The translations under genes were made by a program, and so were the position numbers. DNA of 64,000 nucleotides, taken from assembly GCF_003201775.1 (NCBI RefSeq), contig NZ_QJJZ01000005.1, positions 62,001 to 126,000 on the forward strand, read 5' to 3'. Numbering within the stretch: position 1 is the first letter of the stretch; each line of letters opens with the position of its first letter. Below the pieces are notes generated by a model that was not told the DNA's origin, made no database searches, and saw only the letters and a program-made list of their open reading frames with translations. Shown piece after piece: positions 50,761 through 58,882 of this stretch. The DNA comes from Arenibacter sp. ARW7G5Y1 (GTDB taxonomy: Bacteria; Bacteroidota; Bacteroidia; Flavobacteriales; Flavobacteriaceae).

Positions 50761-51321
50761 ATGAAATTTCTTAAGTGGTTACTAATAGTTATCGTAGTGT
50801 TGGTATTGGCCTTCTTTTTATTTGGAAAATCCTATCTAAAGGAACAGACAAAAAAGATCAGTCCAGAAAAAACGGTTACCTATAGCAAAAATGGAATGGA
50901 TCTAACCGTAAATTACAGCAGCCCCTTTAAGAAAAATCGTGTAATCTTTGGGGAGTTGGTTCCCTATGATGTGGTATGGAGAACGGGCGCAAATGAGCCT
51001 ACCACCTTTACTACGGGCAATAATATTAAAATAGGGACCAAAAGCCTACCGGCTGGAAGTTACTCTTTATGGACCATACCTGGCAAGGAGGGCTGGACCT
51101 TTATTTTCAATAACGAAATCCCGGATTGGGGTGTAACTATTTTTAGTGGCGGAAAAAAAACAAGCAGAAATGCCGACGCAGATGTTTTACAAATAAGTGT
51201 CCCGGTACAACAACTGCCACAAACCGTTGAAAGTCTGACTATAGATTTTGAGGATAACGAACAACTTCACCTAAGTCTTGCCTGGGACCATACCAAAGTA
51301 AGCCTTCCCATTAATAAGTAG
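50761..51321 (+). CDS. DUF2911 membrane-anchored protein
   Basis: A 186-residue protein with one N-terminal membrane helix (about 5-22) and a periplasmic DUF2911 domain. Family stretches are VNYSSPFKKNRVIFGELVPYDVVWRTGANEPTTFT (split over about 48-82) and LPAGSYSLWTIPGKEGWTFIFN. The domain is widespread in Bacteroidetes but its function is not known. It starts 29 bases after galM and its stop precedes the meaB TTG by two bases. Confidence 0.9.
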   Translation: MKFLKWLLIVIVVLVLAFFLFGKSYLKEQTKKISPEKTVTYSKNGMDLTVNYSSPFKKNRVIFGELVPYDVVWRTGANEPTTFTTGNNIKIGTKSLPAGSYSLWTIPGKEGWTFIFNNEIPDWGVTIFSGGKKTSRNADADVLQISVPVQQLPQTVESLTIDFEDNEQLHLSLAWDHTKVSLPINK

Positions 51322-51323
51322 AT

Positions 51324-52370
51324 TTGATCACCAATAAAAACACCGACGGAAATAGCAACTCTAAAAACAAAACTTTTAGAAAAAAGAGTCCGTCTACGGC
51401 GGACTTGGTTCAAGGTATATTAAATGGTGATATAGCCACCTTGGCCAGGGCTATTACGTTGGTAGAAAGCACCAACATTGCACATTTTCAAAAAGCTGAT
51501 GACATTATAAACCAATGCCTTCCCCATAGTGGCAAGAGCATACGAATTGGAATAACCGGAGTTCCCGGGGTAGGAAAAAGTACCTTTATCGAAACCTTTG
51601 GCACCCACCTTACGGCCCTGGGCAAAAAAGTGGCCGTACTGGCTGTAGATCCTACTAGTACCATTAGCAAGGGAAGTATTTTGGGAGACAAGACCCGAAT
51701 GCAGGAACTGGTGAAGGATAGGAATGCCTATATCCGTCCGTCCCCTACAGGTTATTCTTTGGGCGGAGTTGCCCGAAAAACCCGTGAAACCATAATCCTG
51801 TGCGAAGCCGCCGGCTTCGATACTATTCTAGTGGAAACAGTCGGGGTGGGACAAAGTGAAACAGCAGTACATGGGATGGTAGATTTCTTTTTATTATTGA
51901 AATTGGCCGGGGCCGGCGATGAACTACAGGGTATAAAAAGAGGCATTATGGAAATGGCAGATGCCATTGTTATCAATAAGGCAGATGGCAAGAACATTGA
52001 ACAGGCCAACTTGGCCAAAGTTGAATTTAGCAAGGCACTGCATCTCTATCCCCCAAAAGAAAACGGTTGGACCCCTAAAATCCTTAGCTGTTCCGCTATT
52101 CAAAAAAAGGGAATAACTGAAATATGGGAAGTTATTAAAGCCTACATAGACGATAAACCAGGCCTGGACGGAATATTGGAAAAAAGGAAAATACAAAACA
52201 AATACTGGCTACTACAGACCATTGAAGACCGGCTAAAGCAACAATTTTATGAAAACAAAAACATAAAAAACCATTTGGAACAAATGATAAAATTAGTTGT
52301 GGATGGCAAAATTTCACCATTCAACGCTGCTGAAAAATTGTTACGTCTGTCCAAGGAACCCAATTCCTAA
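51324..52370 (+). CDS. meaB: Methylmalonyl-CoA mutase-associated GTPase MeaB (ArgK family)
   Basis: A 348-residue G3E-type GTPase that loads and protects the adenosylcobalamin cofactor of methylmalonyl-CoA mutase. The Walker A motif GVPGVGKS is at 79-86, the switch stretch AVDPTSTISKGSILGDKTRM follows near 108, ETVGVGQSE near 172 and NKAD near 218. The start must be TTG at 51324, because stops lie in frame just upstream and no ATG precedes the conserved region. The mutase genes are not in this window, so they are elsewhere in the genome if present. Domain and length are normal. Confidence 0.94.
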   Translation: MITNKNTDGNSNSKNKTFRKKSPSTADLVQGILNGDIATLARAITLVESTNIAHFQKADDIINQCLPHSGKSIRIGITGVPGVGKSTFIETFGTHLTALGKKVAVLAVDPTSTISKGSILGDKTRMQELVKDRNAYIRPSPTGYSLGGVARKTRETIILCEAAGFDTILVETVGVGQSETAVHGMVDFFLLLKLAGAGDELQGIKRGIMEMADAIVINKADGKNIEQANLAKVEFSKALHLYPPKENGWTPKILSCSAIQKKGITEIWEVIKAYIDDKPGLDGILEKRKIQNKYWLLQTIEDRLKQQFYENKNIKNHLEQMIKLVVDGKISPFNAAEKLLRLSKEPNS

Positions 52371-52561
52371 GAATATTCTGGGACCAAGTACCTGTAGATT
52401 CATACCCGGAGGAATAGGCTATTTCCATGTATTGAATGTCATATTTTTATTCCAATAACACCTCCCAAATAAGAACTAAGGCCCAATACCACATAGGTTG
52501 ACAAAGTTGATTATCTTTGGCCCTAAATTTTAAATACAAAAGCCCTTATCCTTTTTATAAA

Positions 52562-53275
52562 ATGAATTACGAATTCACCATAATTATACCTGTCTACAAT
52601 GAAGAAGATAATTTGGAACGCGTTGAAAAGGAGCTAAAGGAGTACTTGGTTGTATGCACTAAGAAAGCAAAAGTGTTGTTTGTAAACGATGGCTCCAAGG
52701 ATAAGAGCCAACAATTAATTGAGGCCATTTGCCAAAGAAACGAAGCTTTTAGTTTTGTGAAATTTGCCCAGAACAAAGGGTTGAGTGCCGCCATTAAAGC
52801 CGGCTTTGACTATACGGATACCCCTTTGGTAGGCTATATAGACTCTGACCTACAAACCTCTCCGGAAGACTTCAACCTACTCCTTGAGCATATAGATCAA
52901 TATGATCTTGTAACAGGGGTAAGGGCAGATAGAAAAGATTCCTTCGTCAAGAATGCCTCCTCTACCATTGCCAATAGTATACGTAGAGCGTTTACAAATG
53001 ATGGAATGGACGATACCGGATGTCCACTAAAGGTCATAAAAACGGATTACGCCAAAAGAATCCCTATGTTTAAAGGTTTACATCGATTTTTACCTGCCAT
53101 GATCTTGTTGCAAAATGGCACCATTGTACAAATTCCCGTTCGTCACTTTCCCCGTATGGCAGGAACGGCAAAGTTTGGTCTTTGGAACAGGTTATTGGGC
53201 CCCCTTATGGATTGTTTTGCCTATTTATGGATGAAGAAAAAATATATTAACTATCAAGTAGATAAAATAGGGTAA
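52562..53275 (+). CDS. Glycosyltransferase family 2, polyprenyl-phosphate sugar transferase type
   Basis: A 237-residue GT-A glycosyltransferase. FTIIIPVYNEEDNL (5-18) opens the nucleotide-binding fold, FVNDGSKDKS is at 40-49, and the metal-binding DSD is at 94-96 in YIDSDLQTSP. It resembles dolichol-phosphate-mannose synthase and ArnC-like enzymes that charge a lipid carrier, but lacks C-terminal membrane helices. Its stop codon is directly followed by the LAB_N gene and then the GT39 gene, which would use the lipid-linked sugar. I used the ATG at 52562; upstream frame has no conserved sequence. Confidence 0.9.
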   Translation: MNYEFTIIIPVYNEEDNLERVEKELKEYLVVCTKKAKVLFVNDGSKDKSQQLIEAICQRNEAFSFVKFAQNKGLSAAIKAGFDYTDTPLVGYIDSDLQTSPEDFNLLLEHIDQYDLVTGVRADRKDSFVKNASSTIANSIRRAFTNDGMDDTGCPLKVIKTDYAKRIPMFKGLHRFLPAMILLQNGTIVQIPVRHFPRMAGTAKFGLWNRLLGPLMDCFAYLWMKKKYINYQVDKIG

Positions 53276-53914
53276 ATGGCAGATTGGATGGTTTATGCAA
53301 TTGGATTCATTGCCCAAATTCTGTTTTCCAGTAGAATGGTGGTACAATGGGTGCTATCGGAAAAGAACAAAAAAGTACTTACCCCTAGACTATTCTGGCA
53401 ATTAAGTTTATTGGCCTCATTCCTGTTATTCGTCTACGGCTGGTTACGTGACGACTTTGCCATTATGTTGGGACAGGCCATTACCTATTTTATATATATC
53501 CGAAACATCCAGTTACAGGGTGAATGGACTAAGTTACCCCGGGCCTTTAGGGTTTTTCTATGGGTTTTTCCAGCGATAATCATAGTTTATGGCTACAATA
53601 ACAATGCCTATGACCTACGGAATTTCTTCCAAAACGAAAATATTCCAACATGGCTACTATTGTTGGGAAGTATAGCCCAGGTAATTTTCACCTTTCGGTT
53701 CATATACCAATGGATCTATTCCGAGAAAAAGAAAACCTCCAGCCTTCCTTTCGGTTTTTGGCTGCTAAGTCTGGTCGGGGCATCCCTAATCCTAACCTAT
53801 GCCATTTTCAGGAAGGATCCCGTCCTATTTGCAGGCCATTCATTGGGAATGATCGTTTATTTAAGAAATTTAATTATCCTTAAAAATGAAGTTCATGACG
53901 TGGTTGAAAAATAA
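53276..53914 (+). CDS. Membrane protein with two LAB_N domains
   Basis: A 212-residue membrane protein made of two copies of the lipid-A-disaccharide synthase N-terminal-like domain (LAB_N), about 5-80 and 115-200. Each has the Q-W pattern: FSSRMVVQWVLSEKNKK in the first and FTFRFIYQWIYSEKKK in the second, followed by FW and a helix pair with YFIYIRN or IVYLRN. The domain occurs in glycolipid gene clusters; its function is not established, with lipid flipping or anchoring suggested. It starts on the base after the GT2 stop and overlaps the GT39 gene by 29 bases. Confidence 0.9.
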   Translation: MADWMVYAIGFIAQILFSSRMVVQWVLSEKNKKVLTPRLFWQLSLLASFLLFVYGWLRDDFAIMLGQAITYFIYIRNIQLQGEWTKLPRAFRVFLWVFPAIIIVYGYNNNAYDLRNFFQNENIPTWLLLLGSIAQVIFTFRFIYQWIYSEKKKTSSLPFGFWLLSLVGASLILTYAIFRKDPVLFAGHSLGMIVYLRNLIILKNEVHDVVEK

Positions 53915-55538
53915 TCCAATTGCACTGATCTTACTCGCGGGAATCACCATTTTTCTATTTCAATTAAACGTTATTCCCGTCACTATCATGGAAGCCAGAA
54001 ATTTTATTACGGCAAGGGAAATGATTACCGACGGCAATTGGTTACTCACCACTATGAACAATCTTCCTAGATATGAGAAACCACCTTTACCTAGTTGGAT
54101 CACCGCTATTTTTGGATTGTTATTTGGGCTGGAAAATACAGCTGCTCTAAGGCTACCGACCATGCTCATGGCCATATTTTTGGGATATATTGGGTATAAA
54201 TTTTCAATGCAACTACTGAACAATAAAAGACATGCACTTATAAATGCCCTTATTCTTTTAAGTTCATTCTACATAATCGTCATTACCATTGAGGCTCCTT
54301 GGGATATTTACACCCATGGATTTATGCTGACAGGAATCTATTTTTTATATAATTTTTTTGCCCTGCCCGGGAACAATTGGAAGAATAGCCTATTGGCCGC
54401 CATTTTCATTGGCCTATCCTTTATGAGCAAGGGACCTGTTTCCCTATATGGTCTTCTCTTACCTTTCCTCCTAGCCTATGGGTTTGTCTTTAAATATGAG
54501 GGCTTTGGATTGAGCAGGAAATATGTCCCCTTGGTTGCCATGATCGTCCTGGCGAGTATTATTGGTATATGGTGGTTCCTGTACGTTCGCCTTGCCGACC
54601 CCGATGCCTTCTTGGCCATAACGAAAAAAGAAACGGCCAATTGGTCCAGCTATAATGTACGCCCCTTTTATTATTACTGGAGCTTTTTTATTCAGAGTGG
54701 AATTTGGACCATACCAGCCCTCACAGGTCTTTTATATCCTTATCTTAAAAATAGGGTAAGTGATAAAAAGGTTTACCGTCTTACTTTTCTGTGGACCATT
54801 TTTTCAGTAATACTACTTTCCGTCATCCCAGAAAAAAAGGCTAGATACCTTGTCCCTGTTCTAATACCCCTAGCCATGAATACAGGTTTTTACATGGAAT
54901 ATGTCATTGGGAATTTCAAAAACGCCTTTGCAAAGAAAGAAAGAATACCTGTGTACTTTCATTTTGGATTATTAGGGCTTGTAGGTATTGCTTTTCCCCT
55001 TGCGGCATATTTCTTCCTAAAGGGTGGGTTAAGTGAATATTGGGGATATTACACCCTATCATCCGCGGTAATATTCAGCATAGGGATTTTACTTTTCATC
55101 CAATTAAAAAAGAAGCACCTTTTTAACTGCTTTTTGTTGACCATAGCCTTGGTGGGGGCCATAAAATCCCTGGCATTGCCACTGTCCGGGGCCTTGGACA
55201 GAAACACCCAATATAAAAGTATTTCAAACCTAGCGACTTCCAAGTCATACGAGGGTTTGAAAATCTATTGCTTTGGAGACATTGCACCTGAAATGATATG
55301 GGACTACGGTAGGGCAGTCCCCGTCCTTAAAGGGGATGAGGAAATACGAATACCCGAGGGCCAAAAATTTGCCGTTTTGGTGATTCCAGTCGAAGAAAAT
55401 GAATTTAAACGTATCTTTGACCCGGAATATAGGCTTACATTAAAAAGTGTGTACGACCTAAATTACAATGCCGACCTAGGGACCAAAGGACATAAGAACC
55501 GTTTGATAAGTAATTTATATATAGTTCAAAAACGATGA
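53886..55538 (+). CDS. GT39/ArnT-like membrane glycosyltransferase
   Basis: A 550-residue polytopic inner-membrane protein with about 11-12 helices in the first 420 residues and a soluble C-terminal domain of about 120 residues. It resembles ArnT and protein O-mannosyltransferases, which take a sugar from a polyprenyl phosphate and put it on lipid A or protein outside the membrane. The loop after helix 1 reads MEARNFITAREMI (35-47), then PRYEKPPLPSW (61-71). In classic family members the first position of the pair is Asp (DE); here it is Met-Glu (35-36). It overlaps neighbours on both sides, so GT2, LAB_N, GT39 and the next gene form a tight operon. Confidence 0.88.
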   Translation: MKFMTWLKNNPIALILLAGITIFLFQLNVIPVTIMEARNFITAREMITDGNWLLTTMNNLPRYEKPPLPSWITAIFGLLFGLENTAALRLPTMLMAIFLGYIGYKFSMQLLNNKRHALINALILLSSFYIIVITIEAPWDIYTHGFMLTGIYFLYNFFALPGNNWKNSLLAAIFIGLSFMSKGPVSLYGLLLPFLLAYGFVFKYEGFGLSRKYVPLVAMIVLASIIGIWWFLYVRLADPDAFLAITKKETANWSSYNVRPFYYYWSFFIQSGIWTIPALTGLLYPYLKNRVSDKKVYRLTFLWTIFSVILLSVIPEKKARYLVPVLIPLAMNTGFYMEYVIGNFKNAFAKKERIPVYFHFGLLGLVGIAFPLAAYFFLKGGLSEYWGYYTLSSAVIFSIGILLFIQLKKKHLFNCFLLTIALVGAIKSLALPLSGALDRNTQYKSISNLATSKSYEGLKIYCFGDIAPEMIWDYGRAVPVLKGDEEIRIPEGQKFAVLVIPVEENEFKRIFDPEYRLTLKSVYDLNYNADLGTKGHKNRLISNLYIVQKR

Positions 55539-56215
55539 TGAATATCTTTTCCAAAATTGAAAAAATAGGATACATTATTCTATTGGCAATTGTTTTGTTT
55601 GGTCTTTTTTTAGGCCTAAGGGACGACATTTTTTTTGATGTTAACTATGCCCAGGAAGATGGACCTGTTGAATGGGGTACGGCCATAATGCTATTTGGTA
55701 TTTTTTTACTTTCCCTATACCACCTATTAACTTTATGGAACTCCAAAAAATTATTGTGGAAAATGGGAACCTTCCTATTTGTAGTTCTTTTTCTTTTTGC
55801 CGCAGGTGAGGAAATATCATGGGGACAACGCATATTCGGAGTGGAATCAAGCGAGTTTTTTATAGAAAACAATGCCCAGGGGGAAACCAACCTGCATAAT
55901 CTTGTGGTAGGTGAAAAGAAAATAAACAAAATCATCTTCAGTCAGTTATTATTCCTAGTGATGTTTATTTATCTTATTATAACCCCTATCCTATTTAGAA
56001 AATATAAATGGTTTAAAAATTTGGCAAGTACTTTTGCAGTTCCTATTGTTAAATGGCATCATACCATAGCTTTTCTAGTGACCACAATTTTGGTTGCCCT
56101 TAACCCTGCAAGCCGTAAATGGGAGGTGTACGAATTGGCATTCGCTGCAATCTTTTTCCTGATTTTTCTAGGCCCCTTGAACAAGGATATTTTTGAACGG
56201 GAACAACCAAAATAA
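55535..56215 (+). CDS. Conserved multi-pass membrane protein, function unknown
   Basis: A 226-residue protein with five or six membrane helices (about 10-28, 44-64, 72-90, 130-150, 165-185 and 192-212). The most striking stretch is FAAGEEISWGQRIFGVESSEFF at about 88-109, where several polar and acidic residues next to a helix suggest an active or binding site. It is followed by NNAQGETNLHNL. I do not recognise a characterised family. Its ATG overlaps the stop of the GT39 gene (ATGA), so it is likely to work on the same envelope glycolipid or glycan. Confidence 0.75.
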   Translation: MMNIFSKIEKIGYIILLAIVLFGLFLGLRDDIFFDVNYAQEDGPVEWGTAIMLFGIFLLSLYHLLTLWNSKKLLWKMGTFLFVVLFLFAAGEEISWGQRIFGVESSEFFIENNAQGETNLHNLVVGEKKINKIIFSQLLFLVMFIYLIITPILFRKYKWFKNLASTFAVPIVKWHHTIAFLVTTILVALNPASRKWEVYELAFAAIFFLIFLGPLNKDIFEREQPK

Positions 56216-56257
56216 GGTAGGCATAAAAGATTCACATACATGGAATGGAATCTTGGA

Positions 56258-56827
56258 TCAAGACTGGTATTTGGAAACGGCCTTTAAAAAAAGCTGCTGA
56301 AACATTCCTCCCAAAAAAGTTCCGATAATAATACCGGTTACCACATCCAACGGAAAATGTACCCCTATATATATCCTACTATAAGCGACCACCGAAGCCC
56401 ACAGGAATAGAAAAAATCCTATATATTTATACTTTGTCCGCAATAAGGCGGTAAAGAATGTAGCTACGGCAAAAGAATTGGCGGCATGGGCAGAGAAATA
56501 ACCGAATTTTCCGCCACAGGAGCTTTTCACCAACCGCATTACTGCCTGTAATTCATGGTCATGGCAAGGCCTCAAACGTTGCACCCCGTACTTGAAAAAA
56601 TTGGCCAGTTGGTCCGTTACCAATATGAGCAACGCAATAGCCACTAGGGTCATTAATAGCCGTTTTAAACCAAATACCTTATAGGTAAAAAATGCCAACA
56701 ATGCATATAGCGGAACCGAACTCCATTTATTGGTCATAAAAAGCCAAAAACCGTCCCACTGGGCCGTACCTAAGTTATTTAGAAAAAGGAAGAGCTCCTT
56801 ATCGTATTGTGCCAATTGGTCTATCAT
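56258..56827 (-). CDS. PAP2 family membrane phosphatase
   Basis: A 189-residue integral membrane phosphatase with five or six helices. The three phosphatase motifs are visible: KYGVQRLRP (79-87), FSAHAANS (111-118, with SAH in place of the usual PSGH) and SRIYIGVHFPLD (150-161) with the catalytic His157. The family includes undecaprenyl-pyrophosphate and lipid A phosphatases and phosphatidylglycerophosphatase; which it is here cannot be told. It starts three bases after the small gene upstream on its strand and converges with the glycosylation operon. Confidence 0.92.
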   Translation of the reverse strand: MIDQLAQYDKELFLFLNNLGTAQWDGFWLFMTNKWSSVPLYALLAFFTYKVFGLKRLLMTLVAIALLILVTDQLANFFKYGVQRLRPCHDHELQAVMRLVKSSCGGKFGYFSAHAANSFAVATFFTALLRTKYKYIGFFLFLWASVVAYSRIYIGVHFPLDVVTGIIIGTFLGGMFQQLFLKAVSKYQS

Positions 56828-56830
56828 TAC

Positions 56831-57058
56831 TTACTCTTCGTATCGAGAAATTTCCCTATCATAGAAAACCGTAGCCTGTTCAATTAAATTTTCCGCTTCC
56901 GCTTCCAATTCCTTTTCATCTTCCTGGGTAAAATCTTCCAACCACTCTACCTCATCATTCTCCAGATTAATTATAAATCTTGGGTATTCGGTATGTATCA
57001 CGAAAATCGCTGTTGGATAATCCGTATTATCACCTAATAAAAATTTTGGAAATTCCAT
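56831..57058 (-). CDS. Small acidic hypothetical protein
   Basis: A 75-residue acidic protein without signal or membrane segment. The first half has beta character (YPTAIFVIHTEYPRFIINL), the second is a charged helix (EEDEKELEAEAENLIEQATVFYD-like composition). It starts at the ATG at 57058 and its stop precedes the PAP2 start by three bases, so both are translated together. I do not recognise a named family, though such small proteins next to PAP2 genes are seen in flavobacteria. Confidence 0.75.
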   Translation of the reverse strand: MEFPKFLLGDNTDYPTAIFVIHTEYPRFIINLENDEVEWLEDFTQEDEKELEAEAENLIEQATVFYDREISRYEE

Positions 57059-57131
57059 ACTATAACTTTTTATTTAATGATCGATATCCCTAGAACAATT
57101 CCATCCTAGTAGATAACGACTGGCCTTAATA

Positions 57132-58520
57132 TCAATCAATCTCTTGTAACGCCCTTTGGGCAATAAGTTTCTTGGTCAAATAATTAAACCGAATATACAA
57201 CATTATTGCAGAGGCCGTAAGTCCGGACAACAGGCCTATCCATATCCCGGTACTCTGCAGTGGCGTATATAGACCCAGGTAAAAACTAATTGGAAAACCT
57301 ATTATCCAATAGGCCACAAAGGTAATTAAAGTGGGTATCCTAACATCCTGAAGCCCCCTTAACGCTCCCAATACCACCACCTGTAAACCATCCGAAATTT
57401 GGAATACGGCCGCAACCAAAATTAGTTCGGCTGCAATCTTGATAACTTCCATGTTATCCACCATATTGGAAGCATCACCCAAATCCAGATATATTGTTGG
57501 CAGAAAATCGTTTAAGGCAACAAAGGATACGGCAAAAACAACTTCCAATATTAAGGTGAGCAAAAAAATGGATAATGAAATGCGTCTCAATTCCTTAAAA
57601 TCCATCAATCCCTTTTGATTTCCCACACGGATCATTGCAGCAACGCCAAGCCCCATCCCTACCATAAAGGTCATACTGCTCAGATTTAACGCTATCTGGT
57701 TGGCCGCTTGGGAATTCTTGCCCAAAACACCACTTATCCAAACTGCTGCCGTAAAAATGGCTACCTCAAAAAACATTTGTAGGGCCGAGGGAAATCCGAG
57801 GTCAATGATTTTCTTGATGACCTTTTTCTCGATAATTCCAAAGTTAAACCCCGTAACATAATCGCGAAATTTCTTTTTGTTCTTGAGTAGTACCCAAAGA
57901 AAAATTACCATAATTATTCTGGAAATCAACGTACCCCATGCCGCACCTACAATTCCCATTTTAAGGAAGCCCCAGGAACCAAAAATTAGAAGATAGTTCA
58001 AAAGGATATTTACGAAGTTGGCAATTACCGTTGCATACATGGGATATTTGGTCTGGGACAACCCCTCGGAGAACTGCTTAAAAGCCTGGAATATAATTAA
58101 CGGAACCAAGGAAAACGCCACCAAATCCAAATATGGCATGGCCAATTCCACCACTTCTGGAGGTTGCTTCATTAAATACATAAGCGGCTTGGCCAATAGA
58201 ATAATCCCAAAAAGGGATATCCCCATTACTGTGCACAATAATAGCCCGTGCTTAAGAGCGCTTTTTCCTGCCCCAACATTGCCGGCCCCATCGGCTTCTG
58301 CTACCAAAGGCGTAATGGCCGTAGAAAACCCAATACCAAGGGACATGGCTATAAAAACAAAACTGTTGCCCAAGGAAACCGCGGCCAGTTCAGCAGTACC
58401 CAATTGGCCCACCATAATATTATCGGCAAACTGCACAAAGGAATGCCCCAACATTCCCAGAATAACTGGAAATGACAGGGATAAATTATATCGAAACTCC
58501 TTGGTATATTTCTGCAACAA
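57132..58520 (-). CDS. MATE family efflux transporter
   Basis: A 462-residue inner-membrane protein with 12 helices of the MATE (multidrug and toxic compound extrusion) family, in two related halves (about 10-230 and 235-455). Typical stretches are FPVILGMLGHSF, ADNIMVGQLGTAELAAVSLGNS and GVAAMIRVGNQKG. It uses an ion gradient to expel organic cations or other compounds; specificity unknown. The start seems to be TTG at 58520 (or the TTG at 58517): an in-frame stop lies just upstream at 58529-58527, and the next ATG would remove the first helix. Confidence 0.9.
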   Translation of the reverse strand: MLQKYTKEFRYNLSLSFPVILGMLGHSFVQFADNIMVGQLGTAELAAVSLGNSFVFIAMSLGIGFSTAITPLVAEADGAGNVGAGKSALKHGLLLCTVMGISLFGIILLAKPLMYLMKQPPEVVELAMPYLDLVAFSLVPLIIFQAFKQFSEGLSQTKYPMYATVIANFVNILLNYLLIFGSWGFLKMGIVGAAWGTLISRIIMVIFLWVLLKNKKKFRDYVTGFNFGIIEKKVIKKIIDLGFPSALQMFFEVAIFTAAVWISGVLGKNSQAANQIALNLSSMTFMVGMGLGVAAMIRVGNQKGLMDFKELRRISLSIFLLTLILEVVFAVSFVALNDFLPTIYLDLGDASNMVDNMEVIKIAAELILVAAVFQISDGLQVVVLGALRGLQDVRIPTLITFVAYWIIGFPISFYLGLYTPLQSTGIWIGLLSGLTASAIMLYIRFNYLTKKLIAQRALQEID

Positions 58521-58882
58521 AACGCTTTAATTTGAAGGGGCAAATATAAGGGTTAGCATTGGTTTTAGAACAATGGATTTATTCCATGTTCGGCATTAAT
58601 TTCATGATCTCCCATAAATGGATGCAAAAAACCTATATCCATCTCCACCCGACGATCTGTTATATATTTCCGGGTTATATTCCAAATATGTTGGTTTTAC
58701 CACAGCAGCGCATGAATAGTATTTTAAAATGCAAAAAAAATACGCTATATTTAAGACTATCATGCAAGATGGAGATCAAAGAGCTTTTAATAGAGCATTT
58801 GATACGTCAATTGAAGGATAATCACCCCCCCAACAAACTTTATTATAACCTCAACCTTTATATCGTTGTAAAAATCCCTTAT
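58521..58882. other. 362-base intergenic region upstream of the membrane histidine kinase
   Basis: Divergent promoter region of the MATE and kinase genes. The kinase frame stays open through this stretch, but the translated residues have low complexity and no conserved motif, and the signal-anchor helix starts only after the ATG at 58883. No hairpin, RNA gene or clear promoter pair was found. Confidence 0.5.

Noticed and set aside
58559-58882. A 976-residue version of the membrane kinase starting at 58559
   Set aside because: The extra 108 residues lack any conserved sequence and would place a hydrophilic extension before the first membrane helix.
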